Shown in pieces: positions 46,190-56,676 of a stretch of DNA of 64,000 nucleotides. Under the pieces are notes generated by a model. The model saw nothing but the letters and a program-made list of their open reading frames with translations. It was not told the origin of the DNA and did not search any database. The stretch covers positions 383,320,215-383,384,214 of the forward strand of contig OY856186.1 in NCBI GenBank assembly GCA_963693315.1. The letters run 5' to 3'. This DNA comes from Diogma glabrata. Its lineage: Eukaryota > Arthropoda > Insecta > Diptera > Cylindrotomidae. The position numbers were made by a program, and so were the translations under genes. The first letter of the stretch is position 1. Each line of letters begins with the position of its first letter.

Positions 46190-46660
46190 TTCCAATTAGG
46201 AGTAGCTGAAGTTGGATAGAGCCACATTCCATGTCCAATCTCATTTCAATTACTTTTCATGTCACACAAATAATTCATTTTATTTTTTTTTTCCAAAAAA
46301 TTGGGTAAAAAAATAAATGCGAATCATTCTTTTGAAACACTTAACATATTTTTTTGTACAAACTTATAATCCAATAACGAAGTTTTGGGTCTCACATACC
46401 AATGCCGACCATCAAGATTTCTCCACATCAAATGTTAATACTCATTATCACTTAAAACGAACGTTTTTTAAGAAAAAAATATGCAAATTTTCTTGTTTTG
46501 ACACACAATGATTTTTTGACACACTTCCGGTACAGTTATCGAACACTTCGTCCTTTCGGCTCTTATCATTGACTATACCTATTTTTAGAAACACATTTTT
46601 TTGAAATCGCTCCAGCGGTTTTCTCTGTAACGTCACGGTTATGAAGCCCGGCAGACAAAC
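46190..46660 (-). repeat. Inverted copy of the 17.9 kb dispersed repeat
   Basis: The reverse complement contains AGAGCCGAAAGGACGAAGTG, AACTGTACCGGAAGTGTG and GAAATCTTGATGGTCGG, in the same order as 17950-18130, and ends in the ATTGGACATGGAATGTG segment (compare 18480). Confidence 0.75.
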
Positions 46661-46790
46661 ACTAGAACACTAGAATCACTAGACACTATAATCAGTAGGT
46701 TCTAAATTTTATACGTATGTATTTATACGTACTACTGTACCGTTTGATCACCTATATAAAAACTAATTTCATTTGTAACTGAGTTTATGT

Positions 46791-46990
46791 ACTGAAAGAA
46801 AAAATTCAGTCACTACAACCGCTTTTGTGCCAACCAAATGTTTTCTGCCACAATAACCTCAAATTCGGTTGTCATTTCTTCAAATTAGGGTTTTGAAGAC
46901 AAAACAACCGAATTTCAGATTATTGTGGCAGAAAACAATCGATTGGCTTGGCACAAAAGAGGTTGTAGTGACCGAATTTTTTATTTCAGT
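46791..46990. mobile_element. 200 bp palindromic MITE
   Basis: The element starts ACTGAAAGAAAAAATTC and ends in the complement of ACTGAAATAAAAAATTC. The arms (GTCACTACAACC, TTTTGTGCCAA, TTTTCTGCCACAATAA, AATTCGGTTGT) pair along about 85 bp each with a short loop. I found no certain target duplication. The strong palindrome and defined ends make it a MITE and not a chance hairpin. Confidence 0.78.
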
Positions 46991-47165
46991 TTGTGTTTTG
47001 AGTCTGTTGATAATCGGTTTACATATATTTTAATAGATTATTAAGGTTTGTTATTGTTATGTTACAAACATTTAAAATATCTAATATTAATTGAACAAAA
47101 ATATGTTTTATTTAAATTTTAATTGGATTCAAATTAAACAAAATATTTTATAAATTTTATATCGT

Positions 47166-47991
47166 TTAATGTGCTTCGATAGTCCATTTACATTCAACAT
47201 CTTCACATATCGGATACCGCCATGTGAGCATAGTAGTACCATCAGATAATAAAATATATAAATACTCCTGGTAAAAGACATTTTTAATTTTAAATTTACT
47301 TCCATCTGGAGTTAATTCAAACTGCCATTGATCAGCTCCTGCTGGATATTTAGATGTATCAGCTGATGTGAAAACGTTACGGCGTTCCGAGTCGCGTACA
47401 TTAGCATTATCGGATGGGAATAAAGCTTCATTCGTTTGAGTGTTAATTAAACGGAATGATTCACCATTGTTTGAAGTTTCAAGTGTCCATAGCTGAGTAT
47501 TTGTGATGCCAGTTTTTGCTTCTGCAAAACGATTACCATTTTTAAATGATTCTCCATAGGATAGGTATTTTGTTGGAAAATAAGAGTTTAGAAATGTAAT
47601 AGTTTTTTTCCAAGGGAATTTTTTAACCAATTCTGGTTGCTCGTCAATTAATTTTCCAATCTCACAATTTACTGGATGTTCGTATTTCGACAGACGATAA
47701 CTTAAAGTAACGGCTGGTATGGATCCTAAATTATTTGTTTTTCTCGCTTTCTTCAGGTGTAAGTGATATGACCAAAATCTTCGTTGTAACAATTCAGTAT
47801 CGTCTAATAACATCAAACCTTCAAATCCATAATTATTAGGATCTTGTGCATCTGCTAATACAAATTAAGTTAGATTTTTGACAAACATAATTATAATTTA
47901 TAATAATAAAGAAAAACATCTAACCTGGGTTACTTTGGCAATATACCGATTGTATAACAACAACCACAATAAATAAGCTTAATTTAAACAT
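47166..47991 (-). CDS. Secreted protein with probable beta-trefoil-like domain, paralogue C (250 aa)
   Basis: Exon 1 (47991-47925) encodes a signal peptide beginning MFKLSLFIVVVVIQSVYC. A 73 bp phase-1 intron follows, and exon 2 is 47851-47166. The domain plan is as in A and B: DDTELLQRRFWSYHLHLKKA, then TKYLSYGESFKNGNRFAEAK, LWTLETSNNGESFRLIN, DQWQFELTPDGSKFKIKN, EYLYIL and CKWTIEAH. It is closest to A in length and to B in the central region. Intact frame, splice sites, TATA and initiator argue for a working gene. It lies 3.2 kb upstream of B on the same strand, separated by a MITE and the inverted dispersed repeat. Function unknown. Confidence 0.85.
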
Positions 47992-48016
47992 CTTAGCACG
48001 AATTCGTGTTACCACT

Positions 48017-48054
48017 AACTGAGTAAACCAAATTACTTACATTTCGTTTTATAC
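48017..48054 (-). promoter_or_regulatory. Core promoter of gene C (TATA + initiator)
   Basis: The minus strand has GTATAAAA at 48054-48047 and TCAGTT at 48022-48017. TATA to the +1 A is 33 bp, the same spacing as in gene A. Confidence 0.68.
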
Positions 48055-48642
48055 TTTTTTATGCTTAAACTACTGACCTGTCAAGGTCAAAGATAATGTT
48101 AACCTCATTGATTAAAATATTTGTTCAAATGAGCTACAACTAGCAAAATGTTTATAGTATTATCAGTCAAATTTATCACTCTACAAACTACTATCAACCG
48201 TTATTTATTTTCCTCATGACAACACTTAATCGTCAGAATTTTGAATTTTTCTAATTATTTAGACAAATCCGTTGGTCAATCTGCCTGCGATTAGTGTTTA
48301 GTTGATGCTTTGTGGATGCTTAGCTAAGTTATATAGTTTGGATCCAGGAGCATTTGCATATAATTCTTTAAAGAATTTGGTTAAAACAACAATGTTGAAC
48401 AATTCTATTATAGATCAATATTCTTTATGTTATATAAACCGCGTTTAATATGACTGAAGCTACTAAATTATTTAAAAAATGGTATGCAATTGTTGTTTTT
48501 TCATTAAGTTCAGTCATTTCAGTCAAATCGAACGCACCTATATTTTCTGCGATCACTAGACATCAGAATAGAATTTATCACTTATTATGCGGTTTTGAGT
48601 AATTTAATTTAGGACGTTTCATTATTTTTTATTTTATAGGAT

Positions 48643-48817
48643 TCAGTGCTGGTACAAGGGGTAGGCGAACTAGGCGCTAGCCTAGGGCGTTTTATTTGAA
48701 GGGCGCAAAAATTGTGAAAAACAATTTGTTTTTAGTATATTTATACTACCAAGATTTGTTGTTTTTTGTTTTAAATTAAAATATCTAATTGTAGTGGAAA
48801 ATTACAAAGAAAATAGG
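48643..48817 (+). other. Possible hAT-like transposon end fragment
   Basis: CAGTGCTGGTACAAGGGGTA is followed by a GGCGCTAGCC palindrome and GGGCGCAAAA, in the style of a hAT terminus. No partner end or target duplication is visible, so the identification is weak. It lies just before the start of the Penelope-like homology. Confidence 0.3.
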
Positions 48818-50165
48818 TACCCTAAATATTTTAAGATTATTTAAAGGTTCTCTATAGATTTCCAAGTTTCTCTTCATATTTTCAAGATTCCACAACTATA
48901 ATACTTGTCCCAAGACGCCCAAGAGTAATTTATCCCCCCATCTAATGACATGTTTGTCTTTATTGTTATACACAGTTAGATTTACCTGAGTTTACAAATT
49001 TATTATAACATTGTATGAAATTAGACAATGTGTTTTCTTTTGATAACACTTTTTACAAACAAAAAAACGAACTAGCGATGGGTAGATCAGTCTCACCAGG
49101 TTTATCGCATATGGTTCTTGATAGGTTGTTTACAGTCTGTCTCGAAAAACTAGAAAGAAAACCTACGTTTATTGACCGGTATGTGGATGATGTATTGATG
49201 GCAACACCTGAAAGCAAAATAGCACACACACTTAATATTTTTGAATCATTCAACCAAAATATCAAGTTTACTATTGAAAAAGGCAAAATAAATTTTCTAG
49301 ATATGACTTTGTATAGAAATGAAACTGATAAACACATAATAACGAAGTGGTACAAAAAAGAAATTAATTCAGGACGTATGCTTAACTATTTCTCACTTCA
49401 CCCTCAATAAATGAAAATAAATATAGCAAAATCTTTCATAAGAAGAGTTTTTTTCACTCAGTCACCAAAAATTTCGATACAGCAACATAAATGAAATAAC
49501 CATAGCACTAAAAACAACAATTATCCAGTAAATCTTATTAACAGTCTAATTAAACAATTTTTCTATAAAAACCTAAATAATGAAACACGTCTTCAACAAA
49601 ATGATAGCAATACCAATAATGACAGTAACATGATTTATGGGGTTCTCACCTACATTCCTAATTTAACAGAAAAAATCAAAAAAGTTTTAGTTGGATCAAT
49701 GGGTTCAAGAATAGCGACAAAATAATAAACAAATCACATGATCTAGTTTTCACAAATCTTAAAGATAAAATAAATAAATTGAAAAATTCAAATGTGGTCT
49801 ATAAAATCCCATGTGAGTGTGGTAAAGTATACATAGGGCGAACCAGTCAAATACTTGAGGATAGATTTTATAGCCATAAAAGTAACATCCGATTAAAACA
49901 AAACATCACGGCTCTCTCTCAACATTCACTTGAAAATAATCACTCCTGGAAGTTCGAAGAAATAAGCATAATTGATACTGAGAAATATAAAAATTACCGA
50001 GAAATGATAGAATCTGCTCACATACACCTACAAAAAGAGTCAACTGTTAACTTTAAAAATGATACATCGAATCTAAAAAACGGTACATACATTTGTTGAA
50101 TACGTTCAAGTTTAAGAAACAGAAGAGATTCTCACAAAATCCCATATAAAGTATAAAAAATTGAA
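48818..50165 (+). pseudogene. Penelope-like retroelement, truncated and frame-broken (RT C-terminus + GIY-YIG)
   Basis: 49015-49410 encodes the RT palm: FYKQKNELAMGRSVSPGLSH, YVDDVLMATPESKIAHTLNI (YVDD box) and INFLDMTLYRN. A stop (HPQ followed by TAA) and frameshifts lie between 49408 and 49780. 49779-50099 encodes the GIY-YIG nuclease: VVYKIPCECGKVYIGRTSQ, then R at LEDRFYSHKS, ITALSQHSLENNHSW, and the Glu region REMIESAHIHL. The N-terminal RT is missing. It is homologous to 61165-62520 over its whole length, including about 200 bp of noncoding DNA before the ORF and a shared in-frame TAA about 9 bp before the ATG. Four residues (ETLG) are deleted here. Inactive. Confidence 0.85.
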
Positions 50166-50537
50166 AAAATACGACAAAATACGTTTATTTTTATCGAAAA
50201 ATTTAATTAAATTACAAACAGTCCATAAAAAAATTTAAATATTCTATCAGTTTATAGGCACGTTAAAAGATGGAAAAACAAATTGAGTAAATTTCGTGAA
50301 AGAATTGCAACAGAAATAAATCGAATAGTAAATTGAAGCTTAAATATTCAATGACTAAAAAAATTGAATAAAATATTTTAGGTCTAATGAAAAAATTTTA
50401 CTTTGTCATATATATTTTAAAATAAGCATTAAACTTTTTACATTTGTAAATTAAATTTTATTTATTGAACCAAAACTGTTGCTGTTTTATACATACACAT
50501 GATGTCTTTTATAATTAGCTGACTTTTATAATTATCT
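50166..50537. other. AT-rich spacer
   Basis: No gene is seen between the Penelope-like relic and the 3' end of the transporter gene. Confidence 0.5.
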
Positions 50538-52164
50538 TTATCGAAATGATGTCTTCATAAAATTTTTTATTTTTTGGCTAAAAAGTTGTAAAAAAAACCA
50601 AAATGTCGCATTACAGCTATATTGTAACGAATATCCAACCAAAGTTGAACCAAAAACACTTCCTAAACGGCCCATCATCAAAGAAATACACATAGCCATT
50701 GCTTAAATTGGTCGGATATAACTCTACGGCAGCTAAATTAATAATAGGTGTTACAAGGCCAACCAAAACTAAAATCATAAAAAGAAACAGAGCTATGGCC
50801 GGTGACATAACAAATGTCATAACTATTCCTGCTACTCCACACATAATTAAAACGAATAGTAGAATCGGTAATTTTCCAACATAACTCACTGCACAACCCG
50901 AAGCAACGAATCCAAATAGATATAAGGTAACTGTGTAGAAATACATGAAAAATGCACTGGCATCCAATTTACCGCTACATTCATCTGTGGAATTTAAAAT
51001 AAATAATTTAATTTTTGAAATCAGGAACTTGTAATTGCTTTGCTTTTTTTTACAAAACTGGTGGCGTTTTCAGTCAGTTGAGCGTTAAATGATGTAGAGG
51101 ATGTAAGAATTTCACAGAATGTAATTTGTTCGTTAGGAAATTTGTTGACATATTCAGCTAAGATATTTGTTATAGCCGGAAACCACATCACTACTCCTAA
51201 GGATACCATAAATGTACAAAACTGAATTGTGTGTGTTATCAATGTTGTTCTTAGGTGTTTTCTATGGTACAGCGGAAATGTTTGATCACGAACCAATTTT
51301 AAAAACGATAATGCTGATCTTCTATTTGCTCGATGGGTTGTATCTCCACTGTATTCATCGACAATCGATGTTACCTGAATTAATGAAATGATCTTATTTA
51401 AATTATCTTCTTAGCTTATATTTTTATATGCGGTACGTTTAATTCCTCAGCCTCGTTTCCATTATTAATTTTATGAATTTGTTTTATAATTCGTATCGCT
51501 TGAATCTGACCATCATCCAGTAATACAAATTTTGGGCTTTCAGGAAAAGCGAATAAAATCATAGCTGAAATAAAGCTTGGAAATCCACAAGCAATTAAGT
51601 ATAGTCTCCATGGTTTAAAATTAGTCGAAATAAATGGTATGTAGAAACTCCACTCCTGATTTAGGATGAACAATGCAATCCATGGAAACGCCAAAGAAAC
51701 AACACCATATGTTACTGTTGCGCTGAAAATAACCTCAGATTGGTTTTGTTTGTTATGAAATTCACTTAAATAAACATAAATTGTACCTAATGACCCAGAA
51801 ATACTGAAATAAAATGTAAAGATATTAACCGTTTTTCATTATTAACGAAAATATTACAAAATCCACTTAAGAAACGGAAAATCAATAAGAGCCAAAATCC
51901 ATTTGCAAAACTTGAGATCACCGTGAATAAAAATGATAGGAGTAAGGTTGACTGAATAATTTTTTTCCGTCCATACACATCAGCTAAAAAACCCCATAAA
52001 TGTGAACTAACAATTATTCCAAAAAACGATATTGATCCTAGAATTCCTTTGTCTTGCGTTGATAGTTGCAAATCACATTGAGCTATTGGAAGAACATAGC
52101 CTAATCCAGCACTTGTTTCAGCTACTGTTTGTGTTACTATAACTCCGGATAAGAAAATTAATAT

Positions 52165-52843
52165 TGTAACGACTCTTCGTTGGTTCTTTTAGATTATTGA
52201 ACAAACACGACAGTAAAAGACAGATCTTTGGTTAACAGAATCTCAAACTTTATTTGTCAACAAATTACAGCAGCTTCCGTTTTTCCTTACAATAAATTCC
52301 AGGGTCTCCAATTTATGTCCGATAAACTTCACCGCTTTTCCACAATTTGAATCAAATAATATTCGGAATCGTAAAATCTGTATTTACTATTCCACTAAGT
52401 TCAAATTCCTTTACTATTAGTACCCAGGCTCAAGTACCACCGATTATTCCTTATACTTTCGAATATTTGTAAAACACTTTTAATTGCAAAATTAAAAACT
52501 GACCATCTGATATTTTTGTTTGCTTATTTATATCGAAAAATAAATAAATCGAAACTTCTATAATCCACTAGAAATCAATACTACGTAGTCCGTACATCTG
52601 AAATAGGCCACACCTGTTTTCATTCATACTTGCATTTGTATTAGCGAACTCAAATTTAATTTGTGCAAAATGTATTAAGTAACTCCTTTTAATTCATTAA
52701 TGTAAACATTTGTATAACAAATTTAATTTACATTAATTTATGCAATACAATTTGCAATACAAGTAAAAGATTGAAAAAGGAGTTAACTTTTAATTAATGA
52801 ATGAGTAAATAAAATTAACCCATTCTGGACGAAGTTTATTACA
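52165..52843 (-). repeat. LTR (3' LTR of the element)
   Basis: 679 bp. The plus strand starts TGTAACGACTC and ends AAGTTTATTACA. It matches 55998-56676 at a constant offset of 3,833 with no differences seen. Confidence 0.95.
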
Positions 52844-52856
52844 TTGCCCTCCATTT
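52844..52856 (-). promoter_or_regulatory. Polypurine tract
   Basis: The minus strand AAATGGAGGGCAA directly abuts the 3' LTR, the position where plus-strand DNA synthesis is primed in LTR elements. Confidence 0.75.
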
Positions 52857-53839
52857 AGTTTTGTTCGTCCCGAACAATATCAGAGATCGCATTGGTGCTG
52901 TTACCTTGGTACGGTGCCAACCTTTGCAGATGTATCACTTTCATCTTGGTACGGGGTCCCTTTTGTATGCGGTAGATGACATCATTAATTCGTTTGATTA
53001 TTTTATATGGGCCTTCCCAATCTGGCTGCAGCTTGGGTGATCTTCCCTTAGTTCTTCTGGGGTTGTATAGCCATACCAATTCTCCTTCTTGAAAACCGCC
53101 ACTATTTGCATTTATGTCGTACCTGGTTTTCATTTTGTCACTGGCAATCTTAATGTGGTCTCGAACCTGCTGATGGATTTTTTTTCATCTTCTCCCTTAG
53201 TTGTCCCACATAATCTGTTTTCGTGGATACCAGACCTCCAGGGATGCCAAACTCGATGTCACTAGGAAGATGTAGTTCTCTTCCGAACATGATATTCGCT
53301 GGCGTTTCACTTGTCGTATCGTGCACTGCGCTACGATAGGCCATCAAGAATAACGGAAGATCCTTGTCCCAATTTCTTTGGTTGGCTTCTACTACCTTTG
53401 ACAAATGTTCTTCCATGGTTCGGTTGAATCGTTCTACCATGCCATCCGATTGTGGGTTCATAGGTGTAGTTCGTGTTTTTCTAATGCCGAGTGTTCTGCA
53501 CAGCTCTTCCATCAGTTGAGATTCAAAATTCCTTCCCTGGTCGGTATGCAACTCGAGCGGTGTTCCATATCTGCAAACCCATTCATTGACTAATGTTTCC
53601 GCGACCGTAACTGCTTCCTGGTTCGGTATTGCATAAGCTTCCGGCCATTTTGTAAAGTAATCAATGACCACCATGATGTATTTGTTACCTTTTGTCGTTT
53701 CCGGAAATGGCCCCGCGATGTCTATAGCAATTCTCTCCATTGGGGCACCCACATTGTACTGTTGCATCTCTCCTCGAGTTCTAGTTTTTGGTCCTTTGCT
53801 CGCTGCACAAGTATCGCATCGCCGACACCATTGCTCCAC
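52855..53839 (-). pseudogene. Integrase of the LTR element, frameshifted
   Basis: 53839-53150 holds the zinc-finger end (CRRCDTCAASKGP) and the DDE core: ERIAIDIAGPFPETTKGNKY (first Asp), LHTDQGRNFESQL (second Asp) and NPQSDGMVERFNRTMEEHL (catalytic Glu). 53133-52855 holds the C-terminal GPY/F-type module (GELVWLYNPRRTKGR, LQPDWEGPYKIIKRINDVIY). Two frameshifts break it: one base in an A run near 53180 between REKMKK and the C-terminal module, and one base near 53880 that separates it from the H2C2 His pair (HGSISGGHLGV) in the upstream frame. All three catalytic residues are present, but the protein cannot be made as one chain without frameshifting. Confidence 0.9.
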
Positions 53840-53874
53840 GTCTGTTCGATACCTTACCCAATAAAACCTCTCCC

Positions 53875-55968
53875 TTACTTTAGCCAGGGTTTTATGACTC
53901 CCAGGTGTCCTCCAGAAATACTTCCATGCAGCTTTCCCAGCACCTCTTCCACTCGACTTGATGGCAACACCAGTTGCTCTAACACTTTCTTTCCATCAGC
54001 GGACTCCCATTTTCTTTTCAGTATCCCGTTGTCCATAAATAGTGAGTCCCATTGCGCCCAGTAGCATTTCACCTCCGTACTTAAAGGTGATACCTCTTTC
54101 CACTCCGGTCGCCTTCCCTCAGTTTTCCATTTCAATATTGGAGCCATAGCTGGATCTTCTAGCTGCTCTCTTTTAATTGCTTCGGTACACCAGTCTTCAG
54201 GAGTTTGGAGCTTAATTTGATTCACTTTCATTACTTCATTTCTCTCAGTCCTGCTACATGACTTGCGCTCCTCAATACACGGTCTTCTTGACAAGGCATC
54301 GGCGTTACCATGGATCCTTCCCTTCCGATGTTCAACGCGGCAATCTCCTTTCTTTTTGACATTTGCCTCCTTTCTCTCAGTCCTGCTATATGACTTGCGC
54401 TCCTCAACACAGGGTCTTCTTGAAAGATCTTCAGCGTTACAACGTATCCTTCTCTTCCGGTGTTCAACGCGGCAATATCCTTCCTTTTTGACATCCACTT
54501 GCTTGTTTGAAAGATTCATCAACCGGACTGGAACTACTCCTTCTTTTGCAGCTATTAGTGTTTTGCATTCCCTTTGTATCCTTTTCTTACGATGTTCAAC
54601 ACGGCAATCTTCCTCCTTTTTGACATCCACTTGCTTGTTTGAGAGGTTCATCGTCTGGACTGGAACTACTCCTTCTTTTGCTGCTACTCGTGTTTTGCAT
54701 TCCCGTCTGATATGCCCTAACTGCCCACAATTCCAGCATCTTACTCTGCTAGATCTTCTTCGTTGATTTCGTTCAGGCTTATCTTCCAAACTTTTGACAC
54801 GCATGATCACTTCATCCAGCGCTGCTTTCAGTGGTTCCTCAGCAACTTCCATCTGACGTACACTATCTGAGCCATGCGCTCTTTTTCCGGCTTCCATTTG
54901 CAGGGCCAATGCTAAGACTTCCGCAGGTAATTTCTTTCCACTTAGATAAAGCTGATTTCTCATTTGTACATCTCGAAGAGCATTGATAAATGTATCAGCT
55001 GCCAGTTCGTCTCGGTGTTCCGCGTTATAGTTTGGATATGACAGATTTACCAGTCTCACAATGTCAGCCTCTAATTCTTGCAAAGTTTCGCTGACTCCTT
55101 GTTTTCGTGTCTTGAGCTGCATGCGATGGAGAGCTTGCATATGACTTTCCCCATATCTTACTTCTAAGGCCTCCATTATCTTGCTGTAATCACGCTCTGT
55201 CGCTGATAGTGTTTGCAAAATTTCAGCAGCAGGTCCCTTCAATGCCAATATAAGCGCATTTGCTTTTTGCTGGTGATCAACCCCAGTTGTTGCTATCTCA
55301 AATTGCATCTTAAATATCTGGTACGATGTAGATCCATCAAATGCGGGTGTTTTCACTCTAGCTGGGGCTGAAGTAGTTGATGGATTGATCATGTTACCTG
55401 ACTTCCCTTGTGCTATTTCTTGGCGTAATTCACTCGAAAGTTTGCGTAATTTCTCTTGTTCTTCAGTAACTGTCCGCAGCTCCCTTTCCATGTTGTTGAT
55501 TTTGACCTCCGCACTGGATATACGTGACTCGATTACTTCACGTAGACTTTCTTGCTTTGCCATCATATCAACAAATTGTTGTTGTTGAATGTTGCCTTGT
55601 TTGGCCACCAATTGCTCTTGTTTGGCCATCATATCAGCAAGTTGTTGTTGTTGGTTGTTTCCTTGTTTGGCCATCATATCAGCAAGTTGTTGTTGTTGCT
55701 CTACTCTTTGTTCTGCTGCCAGTTTCTCTTGTCGGGCCATCATTTCTTTCATCAACACCATCATCGGATCAATTGCTGGGGCATTCTGGACTGGAGCTTC
55801 CTCCGACTCTACTTCTATGACCTCTGTGTTTTGGCCTGCTTCTTCTAAAACTTTACGCAGCCGGAATGCAAGTTCTGCCTTTGTTCCATGGATTGGAGCA
55901 TTCCTTTTCTTCAACTCATCCTTCAGCTGGGTCTGGCTGAGATCACTAATATTTACCGTCTTGACCAT
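53875..55968 (-). CDS. Gag fused to the pol RNase H/integrase junction of the LTR element
   Basis: The likely start is the ATG at 55968 (MVKTVNISDLSQTQLKDELK), because the upstream in-frame ATG at 56037 lies in the LTR. Order: SAP-type DNA-binding motif (about residues 8-45); a coiled-coil Gln-rich region with the tandem repeat QQQLADMMAKQ; the gag core (TSYQIFKMQFEIATTGVDH to ALALQMEAGKRAHG); then a CCHC zinc knuckle CWNCGQLGHIRREC. Directly afterwards the sequence jumps to the end of RNase H (VEHRKGRIHGNADALSRRPC) and the integrase N-terminus. Protease, RT and most of RNase H are gone. The joint region is itself duplicated: modules around DCRVEHRK.RI occur three times (54240-54700). About 697 codons are open. 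The gag part may still be made and packaged. Confidence 0.9.
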   Translation of the reverse strand: MVKTVNISDLSQTQLKDELKKRNAPIHGTKAELAFRLRKVLEEAGQNTEVIEVESEEAPVQNAPAIDPMMVLMKEMMARQEKLAAEQRVEQQQQLADMMAKQGNNQQQQLADMMAKQEQLVAKQGNIQQQQFVDMMAKQESLREVIESRISSAEVKINNMERELRTVTEEQEKLRKLSSELRQEIAQGKSGNMINPSTTSAPARVKTPAFDGSTSYQIFKMQFEIATTGVDHQQKANALILALKGPAAEILQTLSATERDYSKIMEALEVRYGESHMQALHRMQLKTRKQGVSETLQELEADIVRLVNLSYPNYNAEHRDELAADTFINALRDVQMRNQLYLSGKKLPAEVLALALQMEAGKRAHGSDSVRQMEVAEEPLKAALDEVIMRVKSLEDKPERNQRRRSSRVRCWNCGQLGHIRRECKTRVAAKEGVVPVQTMNLSNKQVDVKKEEDCRVEHRKKRIQRECKTLIAAKEGVVPVRLMNLSNKQVDVKKEGYCRVEHRKRRIRCNAEDLSRRPCVEERKSYSRTERKEANVKKKGDCRVEHRKGRIHGNADALSRRPCIEERKSCSRTERNEVMKVNQIKLQTPEDWCTEAIKREQLEDPAMAPILKWKTEGRRPEWKEVSPLSTEVKCYWAQWDSLFMDNGILKRKWESADGKKVLEQLVLPSSRVEEVLGKLHGSISGGHLGVIKPWLK

Positions 55969-55978
55969 TGTTTCAATA

Positions 55979-55996
55979 ATCCCACTTCTGACACCA
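55979..55996 (-). promoter_or_regulatory. Primer-binding site (tRNA-Leu type)
   Basis: The minus strand TGGTGTCAGAAGTGGGAT starts one base after the 5' LTR. It is complementary to the 3' end of a leucine tRNA (...ATCCCACTTCTGACACCA), from memory of tRNA-Leu sequences. Confidence 0.8.
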
Positions 55997-55997
55997 C

Positions 55998-56676
55998 TGT
56001 AACGACTCTTCGTTGGTTCTTTTAGATTATTGAACAAACACGACAGTAAAAGACAGATCTTTGGTTAACAGAATCTCAAACTTTATTTGTCAACAAATTA
56101 CAGCAGCTTCCGTTTTTCCTTACAATAAATTCCAGGGTCTCCAATTTATGTCCGATAAACTTCACCGCTTTTCCACAATTTGAATCAAATAATATTCGGA
56201 ATCGTAAAATCTGTATTTACTATTCCACTAAGTTCAAATTCCTTTACTATTAGTACCCAGGCTCAAGTACCACCGATTATTCCTTATACTTTCGAATATT
56301 TGTAAAACACTTTTAATTGCAAAATTAAAAACTGACCATCTGATATTTTTGTTTGCTTATTTATATCGAAAAATAAATAAATCGAAACTTCTATAATCCA
56401 CTAGAAATCAATACTACGTAGTCCGTACATCTGAAATAGGCCACACCTGTTTTCATTCATACTTGCATTTGTATTAGCGAACTCAAATTTAATTTGTGCA
56501 AAATGTATTAAGTAACTCCTTTTAATTCATTAATGTAAACATTTGTATAACAAATTTAATTTACATTAATTTATGCAATACAATTTGCAATACAAGTAAA
56601 AGATTGAAAAAGGAGTTAACTTTTAATTAATGAATGAGTAAATAAAATTAACCCATTCTGGACGAAGTTTATTACA
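55998..56676 (-). repeat. LTR (5' LTR of the element)
   Basis: Identical partner of 52165-52843. It contains the promoter for the element and here lies inside the first exon of the transporter gene, on the same strand. Confidence 0.95.

Larger units (their letters stand above)
52165..56676 (-). mobile_element. Ty3/gypsy-type LTR retrotransposon, internally deleted, 4,512 bp
   Basis: It has two 679 bp LTRs that look identical, TG...CA ends and a 4 bp ATAT target duplication (52161-52164, 56677-56680), with a primer-binding site complementary to tRNA-Leu and a purine-rich tract. The internal part keeps gag, the end of RNase H and integrase. Protease and RT are deleted and there is no env. A 4 bp ATAT target is usual for several insect gypsy lineages. 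Identical LTRs imply a very recent insertion, which must have been mobilised in trans by an intact relative because this copy lacks RT. Confidence 0.93.

Noticed and set aside
54263..55848. Several plus-strand ORFs opposite the gag frame
   Set aside because: Antisense shadows of a strongly coding minus-strand frame with clear gag domains.
52165..56676. Endogenous retrovirus with envelope
   Set aside because: There is no env ORF between integrase and the 3' LTR; the polypurine tract follows directly.
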